Below the pieces are notes generated by a model. That model saw only the letters and a program-made list of their open reading frames with translations. It had not been told where the DNA came from and searched no databases. A program made the position numbers and the translations under genes. DNA of 64,000 nucleotides from Didymella arachidicola (lineage: Eukaryota > Ascomycota > Dothideomycetes > Pleosporales > Didymellaceae). How positions within the stretch are numbered: the first letter of the stretch is position 1; every line of letters begins with the position of its first letter. Shown here one piece after another: positions 12,675 through 24,105 of the stretch. Location of the stretch: NCBI GenBank assembly GCA_016630955.3, contig CM049998.1, forward strand, positions 620,001 through 684,000. The letters run 5' to 3'.

Positions 12675-15600
12675 ATGAACGGAGAAGATGATGATCTCAA
12701 GCTGCAGCGTGCATCGTCTGCGCTGCTCGCGGATCTTCAAAAGCTACTGCCAAAGCTGGCACAGGGACGTCGACATGAATCGAGAGCCGTCCCCGTTCGC
12801 CAGTTCGCGCGAGAGGTGGACATGTACCGGGCATGCGCTCTAGTACGTTCAATATCTCAAATATGTGCAGCAGTCGTTCATTAAAATACAGATTGAGCCT
12901 TTTCAAGAGGACCCTCAGCTTCTTGACACGCATCTGAAGACTCTGCTTCCTCCGTTGGTTACTGCCTACTTGGATCTACTTCAGACAACGTCCAGGGCAA
13001 AGACAAAGAAAGGCCAGGTGCCTACGTCGCATGCAATATGCTACATCGTCAATTTATTCTGCAAGGTCAGAGGCGAGAAAGTAATCAAAGGCTTTCTCAA
13101 TAACGAGCCACGTTACCTAGAACCAATCCTGCGAGAATTCGAACTGGGGAAGAACTGGCAGAAGGCTGATGATGAAGCACTTCCGCAGTCGATCGTACCT
13201 TGGACAGAACGATATGTGCTGCTCCTGTGGCTCTCACACTTACTCCTCGCACCTTTCCCGCTGGCCTCCATGTCAACCATGCAAGCGTCAGAGGAAACTT
13301 CGATTGCGCTCGGCATTGAGCTTCCGGCAGAGATTCCTGGTATCACCCTCCGTGTTCTTAACATCTGCTTCCAGTGTCTGCGCTCTGCCTCGAAGGAACG
13401 GACGGCTGCCGCCAAGCTTCTGGTCACGCTCTGTGTCCGCCCAGATATGCAGGAAATTGGCTTGCTGCACGTCCTAGTCAAGTGGGCTCTCTCGTTCTTC
13501 ACAAACGCTGTCGAAGAAACCTCAGATATACACAGGTGCATTGGCGTACTGTCTTTCATGTCAGGTCTCGTATCTTCTGCGACCAACGAGGAAATCGGTC
13601 CGTTCCTTGCACCTGCTTTTCAAGTTTGTCAAAGGATTCTACAACACGAGAGCCTCCTATTTCTGAAGTCATCTGCTGTGGCACGCAAGCTGGTGGTCAA
13701 GACTATGCGGAATGTCGTGATACACTGTCTCCAGGCTGCGTCAACGCCGGCGACACTCGATCCCACGACTGCGCTGGAGGAAGTCATCGAGGCATTGCTG
13801 GAATCCGTTGGCGATGGCGACACACCAGTCCGGTATGCAGCAAGTAAAGCTCTCAGTGTGGTCACCTTGAAGCTTGACCCAGACATGGCTGAAGAGGTGA
13901 TTGAAGCTATTCTTGGTTCACTCAATGAGAACGTGTACTGGCAAGGGACCAAGCGTAATTTGAGTGGAGTCAGCCCTCTTCGCTGGCATGGCCTGACTCT
14001 GACTCTCTCTCACCTGTTGTATCGAAAGGCCATACCAACTCATCAGCTTCCAGATGTGCTCAATGCCCTTCTGCTTTCACTTGGCTTCGAGCAACGATCA
14101 CCAACTGGCGGTTCCATTGGTACCAATGTGCGCGATGCTGCTTGCTTTGGCATATGGGCTACGTCACGTCGCTACTCTACGGCTGCTCTCTTGGCAGTGC
14201 AAACTTCATCTATCCGAGCCTCCGAGCATCGCCTGGGCATGTCTGTTCCTCAGACGTTAGCGATCGAATTGGTCGTTGTTGCATGTTTCGATCCGGCAGG
14301 CAACATTCGTCGTGGGTCATCTGCAGCATTGCAAGAGCTAATCGGCCGTCACCCCAATACCATACACGAGGGGATCGCGCTAGTCCAGGCCGTAGACTTC
14401 CATGCAGTCGGTCTTCGCCAACGAGCAATGTGTGACGTAGCAATAAGGGCCGGTGATTTACACCCCGTGTACTGGCAAGCCTTGTTCGAGACCTCACTGG
14501 GTTGGCGAGGAACAGGAGCGCTCGACTCTGACTCACGTCTATTTGCTGCTAGATCGATAGGCCTACTCTCGACAAGCCAGACGCAGGCCACAGTGCGACA
14601 AATGACCGACCAGATTTGTGCCCAACTCAAGACGTTAAGACCCCGAGAGGTCGAAGAGCGCCAAGGACTGGTGGTAGCTCTCGCAGCACTTGTGGAGGCC
14701 TCGAGTAATATTAAGGACTCTTCTCGGAGCTCAGATCGACAAGCGGCCTTCATGTATCTCTGGCAACTATTCGATCAACAACTCAAGCTTGAGGACAAGT
14801 CATTTACCTCGCCATCAATGCGACCTGAATACACTGCTGCTTCGTACTGCACTTTCATCACGGCTCTCGCTCGTGCTACGAGAGCAGTCTCGAAAGAGCA
14901 GTGGGTTGGTCAGGTCCCTGTACTCGAGATCACTCGCATCCTGCACCTATGTCTTGCGCGGCACGAGGAGACCGTGTTGGAATCAATCGCGGGTGTTGCT
15001 GGTCCAGTTCTTGTACTCTTGCAAGACATCTCGCCAGGTCTTGCTGAGTCTCTAGTCGCTGCATGGCTTACAAAGCTTGAGAACGAGAGTTCGTACGGTG
15101 GGCTGCGGTGTTCGGGTCATGCGATTGCCCTGGGTGCAACCTACCCAGTGTCTGTATCCACCTCCAACGATACAGCTACAGACCTGCAACTGCGCGTGTT
15201 ACAAACCGTAACGTTCCGATGTACTGCAGCAGTGGCAATAGAGGCGCGAGTGGTAGCCTTGAGAGCTTTAAATATTCTACTCAGAACCTGCCAGGAGATA
15301 AAGAATGACAGTCAATCACCTAGAGCAACTGACGTCAAAGATCGGATAGCCAGCGCACTTCACATAGCCTTGAACGACTACACAGTCACGGAGCGGGGCG
15401 ACGTTGGCTCACTTGTGAGGCTGGAGGCATTGAACGCCGTTCGAACAGCAGCTGAGGCCAATATGTTCCACGATCAAGCTGCCGAGACAGACCTTATGAT
15501 ATACGCGGACGTCTTACGACTCTCGTTGGAGAAGTTGGATAAGATCAGGGCACGAGCTGCGGCTATCATAGCCGAGAATTTCCTGGTCAGGAAATCGGTA

Positions 15601-16409
15601 ATCCTGGCCGTGAGGAGTGACGATGTCTCTTCACGAGCGTATTTCAGGGAAGCGTTGGATGCCATGCAATCGACAGACTCACCGATCATCAGAGAGGCTA
15701 TTTGCCAAGGTTTTGTTGGCTCAGCGGGCATGGCTTCAGAGTCCGTTGTGCAAAATTGCAGAGACGCTGTGTTGGACTTCACTGCAGCAATGCCTCTGAC
15801 GAGCGATCCAGAGAACAAAAAGATGTCGCTGGTCGATTTCATCACTTGTTTGGTCGAGTTACTCAAGAAGGAGCTCCAGAATGACAGGGTATTGCTTCCT
15901 CTCCTCGAAGGACTAGCTTTCCTCTTCGACATGCAAGTCATGCATCGACTCGAGTCGACGAGATTCAAGTGCGTATTCCTGAGAAATCTTAGTAAGGCCC
16001 ATGGCTAACGAACCCAGCTTTCGAACACTTCTCTCTTATATTCAGAAGGCTCACTTTAAGTCAACACATATACAGAAATTACACCTCGCGCTTGACGTAT
16101 ATCGCGGACTCGGTACAATCACGTCGGTCCGCGCTGACACTCTTGCCAAAGTAACGAGCATGCTCTTGCATCCTTTTCCCAAGGTATATTCACTCGCAGC
16201 AACCCCCCCCCCCCCCCCCCCCTTCTCCCTCTCTTTCCACAAGTTGCAAGCTAACTTGTCTACAGATCAGAATCACAGCAGCAGAGACTCTGTGGGTGTT
16301 AATTCAAGATGACAACCTAAAATTGCAGGACTGGAGCCTGCCCTCGAAAAACTTGAAGCCAGCTGTTGATGCTATAAGAAAACGTCAGGTCAGTGTAGGG
16401 CAAGCTTGA
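12675..16409 (+). CDS. Tubulin-folding cofactor D
   Basis: Four exons (12675-12842, 12892-15968, 16018-16183, 16266-16409) give 1184 residues, normal for cofactor D (Cin1 in yeast, TBCD in animals). The protein is almost all HEAT/ARM-like helices. Family features visible are the opening DDDLKLQRAS, FQEDPQLLDTHL, a PWTERYVLLLWLSHL segment, DGDTPVRYAASKALSV, NVRDAACFGIWA and a C-terminal KITAAETLWVL-like end. Cofactor D takes beta-tubulin from cofactor A, forms the assembly with cofactors C and E that makes alpha/beta-tubulin dimers, and acts in the cytosol. Intron 1 is 49 bases: the nearer AG acceptors would leave an intron of under 32 bases, so the ATACAG acceptor is chosen. Intron 3 contains a run of 20 C. 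The promoter is shared with POL32. Confidence 0.93.
16203..16222 (+). repeat. Homopolymer tract of 20 C
   Basis: Twenty consecutive C bases lie inside the third intron of the cofactor D gene, 19 bases after the donor, and are followed by a CT-rich stretch and the TCTACAG acceptor. Runs of this length slip easily in replication and sequencing, so the true length may vary. Confidence 0.97.
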
Positions 16410-17002
16410 AGTGGCTCAGTGGAACATCGAGTGACAGTCGGTGGGTTTCTGGGATTGCGCGGGTGAAATTTTGGACCCGGCTATGGTTGCGATGACATAG
16501 GTGCTCTCGCAATCAGGCCTGCTGTCACATCTCCAAGGTCTGCCGTGTCAGCCTGTGCCCCCTCGCGTAACATATCTGGACCTGGTTGATGTCGCGACTG
16601 CGGGGTGTTCACAACGGCCTTCCGCTCCAACACAAAATTCTGTCGATTTCGGCCAGTCATATATCAAGGGTGCTCGCCCGGTGTCAGAAGGCCTTGGACG
16701 TTGACGCTGTAGGATCGGAAAGGGTGGTGGTGAACAACTTACCCCGCAACGACTCCCGTTCATCAACACGCCTCGCCCGAACTATCAAAAAGAGGCGACA
16801 CTACGTAGGTGGTTGAGGTATTTCTGCAACACATCATAAGCCGCGTCTTCCGCTCACAGCATCTTCCCCCAAGACCTCATAAGTAACGTACCTCAGTTCT
16901 TCGCGTAGCTTTTATTTTTTGCAACAGTTTCCGTCCGTCTTCAATTCCTCTAGGCTATCGAACCCAAAAAATACCTCTTTGTACACAAGCATCACTTCCA
17001 CA
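16410..17002. other. Intergenic, promoter of small gene at 17003
   Basis: No gene is supported. It would hold the 3' untranslated region of cofactor D and the promoter of the following plus-strand gene. Frames on both strands are short and without signature. Confidence 0.5.
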
Positions 17003-17367
17003 ATGGTCGCCGGCTCGCCAGATCCAGGTGATGCAGTGCAGCCGCAGCCTGAAGGAACCGTCGAAATGATACTCAGGGGCATGGAGAAGAAGCCTGATGA
17101 TTTCCAGATGAACGGATCGACCAAGTTGTCGGATATTGGGTTTGTGAAGGAGGACTTCGACAATTTTGTAACGTACGTTTATTCGACGACTTGTGGCGCC
17201 CTGTTCTAAGATAGTCCAGATACTGTCACAACGCCTTCAACGTCAAGCCGCATTTCGACAGCAGCACACAAGAGCGACTGGCGCAGAGCGGAACGGTGAA
17301 GGATCTTGAGGAAAAAGTCCTGGCGGCAGTGAAGAACAGCAAAGTCGGCTCGGTGGGCGACAAGTAA
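17003..17367 (+). CDS. Small uncharacterised protein, 105 residues
   Basis: Two exons, 17003-17172 and 17220-17367, join across a 47-base intron (GTACGT to CCAG) in phase 2. The protein is acidic to neutral, helical in appearance, with LSDIGFVKEDFDNF before the splice point and TVKDLEEKVLAAVKNS near the end. The spacing of short helices is a little like an acyl-carrier fold, but the Asp-Ser-Leu motif for the phosphopantetheine arm is absent, so I do not assign that function. There is no signal peptide or membrane span. The stop codon lies 65 bases from the stop of the convergent D-amino-acid oxidase gene. The gene is supported by clean splicing and in-frame continuity only. Confidence 0.65.
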
Positions 17368-17432
17368 TCGATGGTGCCATGGTCGCAACATCGAGCGATG
17401 CTGTAGCTGGGAATCCTCAGTCGCAACACATC

Positions 17433-18607
17433 TTACAACTTCGCCGTCTTGCCCTCCTTCTCCAAGATGTCTAGAACCAGCTTCTCCGCTGCCCACGCAC
17501 TGCCCCAAGAGCTCTGATACCCATACCCAGCATGCCCGTAGTTGTGCACAATCCAGTCTTTCCCAATTCTCTCTTTCTCTACCCGAATCCCTCCTTCTCT
17601 CATCGGCCTCAATCCCACCCCATGCCTGATGATGCTCAGCTCCTTCACCTTGCCTGTCTTCGGCGCCAGACTGGGGCAAATATCGACTGCTCTCTGCAAA
17701 ATTCGCGCGGCCAAATTTGGATCTACCTGACCGTCCCAATTACCATGCTGCAAACACCCACCAATGATCGAGCCTCCACCTGCCGCACGTTGCATGATAT
17801 ACATCGCCTCATCCGGGCCATCGTCAGTGCCAGAGGTCGTGTACATAGCGCCAGGCTCGTTTCGTACGATTGCAATTTGGCCTCGGCCTGGGTACACGGT
17901 GGTGTCCATTACGCCACCCAGCTTTGAGGCTAGCAGGCCGGTGCAATTGAGAGTTATGGAAGCGTTGCCGGTGCTATGGTGAGAGGGCGCCTCGGATATG
18001 TGCGAGAGGACGCCTCGCTTCAGGGTAACGTTGCCTTTGAGGCATTGGCCTGCAAGCCAGGGGAGGTAGATGGCGGTGTTGATGCAGACGGATTTGAACC
18101 TTGTGCCGGTGTCGCAGGATGATGGGAGTTCGGATTTGTCGAGTATGCGTAGGTCTGGCATAAGATCCTTGAACCATGGGTCTTCCTTGATCAACTCTTG
18201 GAACCAGATTCCGACCGCAGTACCTTCGTCTTTCTTCCTCCCGTATACCAGACATTCCTGGTAATGAATGCCGGCTTCTGGAAGCTCCCGACATATTTGA
18301 TCTATCTCTGGCCATGTTGCTCTTTCGAAAGCACGTAGCTTGCTTCCTTCTTTGCCGACCGGCATGAAGTTTGCACCTGCCCAAGGTGATGCATACTCGA
18401 TGTCATAGTCACCGGGCATATGCTTACTAACGACGGTGACATTGAAGTTCTCGTGCTTGGACAATACCAGAGCTGTTGATAGCCCGATCACGCCAGCGCT
18501 GCATTCAAGTCAGCAAAAGTGTGAGACTGCCTATTTCGGCAACGCGGGATCTGAAGCAGTCATGCAGCTCATGCTCACCCAACAACGACAACATTAATCT
18601 GTGACAT
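17433..18607 (-). CDS. D-amino-acid oxidase, peroxisomal
   Basis: Exons 18607-18579 and 18498-17433 join across an 80-base intron to give 364 residues, a usual length for the enzyme. The first exon encodes only MSQINVVVV and two bases of Gly; splicing completes the FAD-binding GxGxxG-type motif VVGAGVIGLSTAL. Other family features are the YASPWAGANF segment after the first beta-alpha-beta unit, LNCTGLLASKLGG, the C-terminal GVGLRPMREGGIRVE containing a conserved Arg of the substrate site, and HNYGHAGYGYQSSWG. The enzyme oxidises D-amino acids to 2-oxo acids, ammonia and hydrogen peroxide. The protein ends in Ala-Lys-Leu, a PTS1-type peroxisome signal, as expected for a peroxide-making flavoenzyme. 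The next gene upstream on the other strand is an OTU protease 936 bases away. Confidence 0.93.
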
Positions 18608-19543
18608 TCTCCGTGATGCAACCCCCTGATCTGATTGATCCCTTTTCATATCACAAGATCACGCTTTGTTTTATAGCTGTCCCATGGGCCCTTATCTCAA
18701 GCTCCCTCCCGAAGCTCGCAGCGTAGATTGGCGGGGTCACAGGCATTTTGTCCGCCGGATAAGTGCTCAGGTGATTGGCGCAGCCCGACAGGCGCGAGGC
18801 GCGCACACAGAGCTGGGCACGAGACAGAAACGCGAGAGCACATGTTCTTGTTCACGCAGTGTGCTGACCTTCACCTACCTGAGCTTGAGCTTAAGGCTGC
18901 ACTGTCTGCTCGTTACGCTTTCGACGTGTTTCGCATTCCACCCTTCACTGCCTAGAACGTACAGCAGCAGGCAGCCACCCAGTCACCTCTCAGACAGGTG
19001 CTGAAAGCGTCCATTTTGATAAGCATTTCCAAACGTCGGCCATGCACCGGTCTGAAAGCTAGAGCTCTCCTCTGAACCGTGACATCATTGTTGCTCCCGA
19101 GGTACGTACAGAAATTTTCTGCCAATCCAGCCGTCCCTATTTCCTCCGCTACGAGCTACCTCTGGGTACAAGCAGGACCTATTAGCACTGCTGTTCGCTT
19201 ATTTGTGTTCTATCATCAAGTCCACGGTTCCTGAATAGCTCGCGCCTCTGAAAGGGGCGGTGATTGTTGTTCTAAGCTCGCCAAGTGGCCAATCCCTGTC
19301 CCTCCCTGCGGCCGTCTTCCAGAGCTTCGCGTCACAAAGTTATCCTTTGGTTCACGTCTCCCTCAACTACGGGCCACTACCTTTCACCAACCGTGGTGGC
19401 TGGCCCAGTGCTTGAATTATATCGCACATCGTGTGCTTCATCTATCACTCAGAATATTTAAATGACCGCGTCACCCCGCTTGTGCCTTCCTCACTGTACG
19501 CCGACCTCTCCTGTCTCGCGACCAACTTGCACCAACTACCAAT
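18608..19543. other. Divergent intergenic region, two promoters
   Basis: This region lies between the divergent D-amino-acid oxidase and OTU protease genes and should contain both promoters. An AT-rich ATATTTAAAT element occurs near 19452-19461, about 85 bases before the OTU start, and could serve as a TATA-like element. A TGATAAG motif of GATA-factor type spans 19018-19024. I see no coding sequence. Confidence 0.45.
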
Positions 19544-20750
19544 ATGGCACCCCGCAAGTCGCGAGCGAACTCACCCGAGTTCCCCATTTTAGACGCCAAT
19601 GGCCTCTATGCTAGCAACATCAAAGGCGATGGTGAGTTTGAAACCATTGTGTTCGTCGTGTGCAGGGCTGACTGTGTGCAAGGCAACTGCCTGTTCAATG
19701 CTCTATCAGACCAGCTCTACGGTAACCAGGAGATGCATGCATTTCTTCGAGAGGCTACTATCGAGCATATGCGAGACAATTCAGAATTCTACCGTCAATA
19801 TATGGCTGCAAACAACCTTCGACGTAATCCCAAACGAACTACTACCGCTACACAGGCGGCACGCATCGACACCACATACTGTACTGAAGAACAGCTACAA
19901 AAGCAATTCGAAGAGCATGTAGAGAAGATGGGACAACCTGGTGAATGGGCAGACAACATGGAGGTCTCGGCATTCGCCTCAGCTCTCAACGTGCACGTCC
20001 GCCTCTGGCAGGCTGATTACACATACGTGTTCTCACCACGGTTATACTATTCACAGAACGATGATCTACATGCGGACGATGACAGGCGGACGTTGCACAT
20101 TGCTTATCACGTGGGTTGAACACGAATCCTCTACTGACAAGTGGCGTGCTAACACATTACAGACTTGGGAGCATTATTCTTCAGTACGCAATGCTGTAGG
20201 GCCTCATATTGGCGAGCCTAAAGTCAAGTTCAACGCCGAGGGGCTGTCGAAGAAACGGCCAAGTCCAAGCGTGGATGGTGAACTTGATGATCAAGCCTCG
20301 CGGACATGCAAACGCCGCTCGCCCTTACACCTCTTCGACTCTGATTCCACACCTGAAGGCAGCGAAACTTCGTCTGACGAGTCCAGTGGTGTGTTGTCGA
20401 GCTTCCAGCAGTCCCAACATGATCTTCCGCCGGCGCCTGTGGCAAGGGCTCCAAAGCTGACGCTCAAGCTTCGATGCTTGAGGACGACCGACCCTACACC
20501 CTCACCTGCACAAACACGATCCTCCACACCAGCTCCACTCACCCCTGCATCAACTGGTACAACTCCTGTGCCATCACAGGCGCCTACAAAGGCACCTACA
20601 CCTGTACCAACAGCTGCACCAGAGCCACCAACCCCAGCCACGTCCGCCCCTCCAGCTGCAGCTCCGACACTGTCATGCATGCAACTACCCACACCCTCTA
20701 CCACTCCGGCCTACGAAGCGGCCGTGAACACACTCACAATAACGTCCTGA
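19544..20750 (+). CDS. OTU-family cysteine protease (deubiquitinase-like)
   Basis: Three exons (19544-19631, 19683-20110, 20163-20750) give 367 residues. Splicing of the first intron creates GDGNCLFNALSDQLYG, the OTU catalytic motif with its Asp and nucleophile Cys. The second splice creates HIAYHTWEHYSSV, with the catalytic His of the domain end. The region between has the usual helices and a SAFASALNVHVRLW strand. The OTU domain covers about residues 30-200; this order resembles OTUD3-like proteins that cleave ubiquitin chains. The C-terminal half is disordered: a Ser-rich acidic part, then about 70 residues of Pro, Thr, Ala and Ser. No ubiquitin-binding zinc finger is visible. Without both splices the catalytic motifs are lost, which confirms the introns. 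Confidence 0.9.
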
Positions 20751-20800
20751 GAGACAACAGTCACAATGACGGCGATGATACACACGAGTTGATGATACCC

Positions 20801-20838
20801 CTTCGTGCATGTTCGTGCATGTTCATGCATGTTCATGA
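20801..20838 (+). repeat. Tandem 10-base repeat, nearly four units
   Basis: The unit GTTCRTGCAT is repeated with small changes: CTTCGTGCAT, GTTCGTGCAT, GTTCATGCAT, then GTTCATGA. It lies 50 bases after the OTU stop codon, probably in the 3' untranslated region. Each unit is partly self-complementary through TGCA. Confidence 0.85.
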
Positions 20839-21915
20839 ACGCATGTGCTTTACTTACTATTTCTATTTGTGTCCAATTTTGCATATCATATGGCATGGCA
20901 TGGTTGCATATGCATTCGCCGGCGGGAGTGACAGGTGCCAAAGTGCTTGGGCCTGCGTCCTGAACTCGGCTCGGCGTCTTGGGCTATGATGATTTGATCT
21001 TTTGCATACATGGCTGGTAGCTAGAAATGAAATGCATCTTTACCTCCCTCCAGCTATTCCCATTCTATTGTGTCAATGTGCTCCTGTTGTTACCACAACG
21101 CTCTACATCTTGCCTCCGCCCAACCACATTTCGAAGCTTGGACATCCTGGGTTTGAGAAGCAGGAAAACCCTGTTCAGTTCGATGGTTGAAGACATGGGC
21201 TTTCTTCGCATCCCGAAAATGTCGAAGTGTGACTGTAACTTATGAGTCTACACCCGACCTCGATGATCCACAACTAGGTTCGCGGAAATGCTGCTGGGCG
21301 CCCGCCCGGGCTGCCCTCCAGAAAATGAGGAGTCGCTTCGCTGAAAGCGTCCGGCAGTTTCACAAACAAGTACAAATTGGTCCTTTGTTGCTACGAAATA
21401 GGACAGAGCCTGGTACGAGGGGGAATTTTCTCAGTCGAAGACCTCTACAATGAAGCATCACAACAACAAAAACGAACCAAAAGCATTTTCTGCGACCCGG
21501 ATTCATCGGTCTAAAATCTCGTTCTCAATCTTCGTCGCATCGTCGGGCACTTTCCCGACGCCGCACATGCTAAAGTGCGTGAAGCTTGTGTTACGTGCAG
21601 TAGCTTTGCGCGGATATTGAAGTCTGGGTGCAGGATGAGGCGGTGAGGCAGTTTTGCCGCATTGTCAAGCAATTGACAATATTTGATTTGTCCAGATGCT
21701 GATCTCGAATGCTTGGGGTGTTCCTCCACGCAGTGTGGGGAGGACAAAATGAGCAAAGCGTGAAGGACACTGCCAGGTACGTCAGCGTATCGCAGCGTTC
21801 CCCACAACGAGCGCAGACCGCTAACTGGCTAAATTGTCTGGGTCCGCATATCGGCCCTGCGCTTTGAAAGCGCTTTCATCATCGGCAGCCAGAAGAAATT
21901 TGACCTGCACTTTCT

Positions 21916-21922
21916 TGACTCA
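21916..21922 (+). promoter_or_regulatory. Gcn4/CpcA-type site upstream of homocitrate synthase
   Basis: A perfect TGACTCA lies 85 bases before the start codon. This is the binding site of Gcn4 in yeast and CpcA/Cpc1 in filamentous fungi, which switch on amino-acid synthesis genes under starvation. One 7-base match can arise by chance, but its place ahead of the first lysine-pathway gene makes it credible. Confidence 0.6.
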
Positions 21923-22007
21923 CCTGGAGATAACGTCCCATACTTCAAATATCCACTAGCTCCCAGCCTCCATCTCTCCTCCATCACATCCACATCCACC
22001 TTTCATA

Positions 22008-23674
22008 ATGTGCCCTACTTGCGAACCCGAACAGACCAACGGCAACAGCAATGGCAGCCATGAGGGCTTCACCGGCGTCGAGACACGTAACAACCCTCGC
22101 CCTGACCACGTCAGCCCCTACAAGCCCGTAGGTGACTTCTTGTCGAATGTTTCACGCTTCAAGATCATCGGTACGTCATAATAGTCCCTGTCGGCGCAGT
22201 CGGTGCTCGCGCCCAGAGCAATTGCCCTCGACAATGCCATCGTGTGCCAGAGGCGAAAATTGCGCTAACACATTGCCGTAGAGTCCACACTCCGTGAGGG
22301 AGAGCAGTTCGCCAATGCCTACTTTGACCTCGAAGCCAAGATCAAGATCGCTAGGGCGCTTGATGAGTTTGGTGTTGACTGTAAGTTTTATCTCCGCAGC
22401 ACACCGCCAAGTGAGGATGTTCGACTAATTCGCCTCCAGACATCGAATTGACCAGTCCTGCTGCGTCTGAGCAGTCAAGAAAGGACTGCGAGGCCATCTG
22501 CAAGCTCGGTGTGAGTCTTGCCTCCGGCGAAGTTGAAATTTAACAGTCTCTAATCCCTTACCAGCTCAAGGCCAAGATCCTCACACACGTACGATGCCAC
22601 ATGGACGATGCCAGAATCGCCGTTGAGACCGGTGTCGATGGACTTGATGTCGTTATCGGGACCTCGAGTTACCTCCGCGAGCACAGCCACGGCAAGGACA
22701 TGACATATATCAAGAACACTGCTCTGGAGGTCATCGAATTCGTCAAGAGCAAGGGCAAGGAAATCCGTTTCTCTTCTGAGGACTCTTTCCGCTCGGACCT
22801 CGTCGACCTGCTCTCCATCTACAGTGCCGTCGACAAGGTGGGTGTCAACCGTGTTGGTATCGCCGATACCGTCGGTTGCGCTTCTCCCCGCCAAGTCTAC
22901 GACCTCGTCCGCACACTCCGCGGTGTTGTCTCTTGCGACATCGAGACTCACTTCCACAACGACTCTGGCTGCGCTATTGCTAACGCATACTGCGCGCTCG
23001 AGGGAGGCGCTACCCACATCGATACTTCCGTTCTTGGTATCGGTGAGCGCAACGGCATCACGCCTCTTGGTGGTCTTATGGCCCGTATGATCGTCGCTGA
23101 CCGTGACTACGTCATGGGCAAGTACAACCTCAAGAAGCTCAAGGAGGTTGAGGATCTCGTTGCCGATCTTGTCGAAGTCAACATCCCGTTCAACAACTAC
23201 ATCACCGGTTTCTGCGCTTTCACTCACAAGGCCGGTATTCACGCCAAGGCCATCTTGAACAACCCCTCGACCTACGAGATTATCAACCCCCAGGACTTTG
23301 GCATGTCTCGTTATGTCCACTTCGCAAGCAGACTTACTGGCTGGAACGCCATCAAGTCGCGTGCTGAGCAGCTCGGCCTCAAGATGACTGATGCGCAATA
23401 CAAGGAGTGCACAGCCAAGATCAAGGCTATTGCTGATATCCGCAAGATTGCACTGGACGACACCGACTCGATCATCCGTACCTACCACCACAACTTGCAC
23501 GCCAAGGAGGAGCAGCCCCTTCTGCCTGGTATGACCGATGAGGAGGCCAAGGCATTCGCTGAGAAGGAGGCTGAGCTCAGCGTCATGCCCGAGAAGAGGG
23601 CGCTCGACGCTGCTGCCGACGCCGATGCTGAGGTCCCTGCTGCTAAGAAGACAAGATCGGCCCAGGTCGCTTAA
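22008..23674 (+). CDS. Homocitrate synthase, lysine biosynthesis
   Basis: Four exons (22008-22170, 22282-22380, 22440-22510, 22565-23674) give 480 residues. The enzyme condenses 2-oxoglutarate with acetyl-CoA to homocitrate, the first and feedback-controlled step of the fungal alpha-aminoadipate lysine pathway (LYS20/LYS21 in yeast, lysF in Aspergillus). Visible signatures are ESTLREGEQFA of the HMGL-like TIM barrel, IELTSPAAS, HVRCHMDDARIAVETG, the metal-binding HFHND and FTHKAGIHAKAI. The N-terminus before residue 45 is polar and Asn/Gly-rich. The C-terminus is Ala/Glu-rich with a basic PAAKKTR patch, which may serve nuclear entry as proposed for yeast homologues. Three introns sit in the 5' part, a usual fungal pattern. 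Confidence 0.95.
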
Positions 23675-24105
23675 GAGGTCGAGACCTGAGCGTTTGAGCG
23701 TGTGTAAAAATTGGGTATTCGGCGTTTCCTTCTTTCCTCTACTTTCAGTTACGAGTACTGTACTTTCACGGCATGTCTGCATATTCCGGCTACGGAAAAG
23801 TTGTTTGTTTTGATACCTCAGATCGACAAGCTATCGCAGCTTGTCGCAGCACATAGAGCGCGCTACTAGCAAAGGGCGAAGAAAGCCTACAGTCAATGAC
23901 AATCTGAACTATTCATCTGATGTCGTTCTGCGCAGTGACATTGAAGGGACTCCCGCGGAGAGGAGATCTACACGTGAGGCTGGACCCTGATGGGCAGGGG
24001 TAAGGAGGCGTTCCCGTTCGGCATACAAAAAGTCGCTGCCGGCCTCCCAACTTCCCCGCCTAACACCTTGACCACCTTCCCATTGTTGTTTTCCCCGTCG
24101 CAAAG
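23675..24105. other. Intergenic, promoter of IDI1
   Basis: This 431-base gap between two plus-strand genes holds the 3' region of homocitrate synthase and the promoter of the isomerase. Nothing else is visible. Confidence 0.5.

Larger units (their letters stand above)
20751..22007. other. Intergenic, with homocitrate synthase promoter
   Basis: About 1.25 kb without a supported gene. It begins with the 3' region of the OTU gene, which contains a short tandem repeat, and ends with the CT-rich promoter and leader of homocitrate synthase. Frames in between are short and carry no signature. Confidence 0.5.

Noticed and set aside
22550..23782. 410-codon minus-strand ORF opposite homocitrate synthase
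   Set aside because: It is an antisense shadow. The plus strand carries clear enzyme motifs, and the antisense frame has the Val/Leu/Asp-rich bias expected from reversing biased codons.
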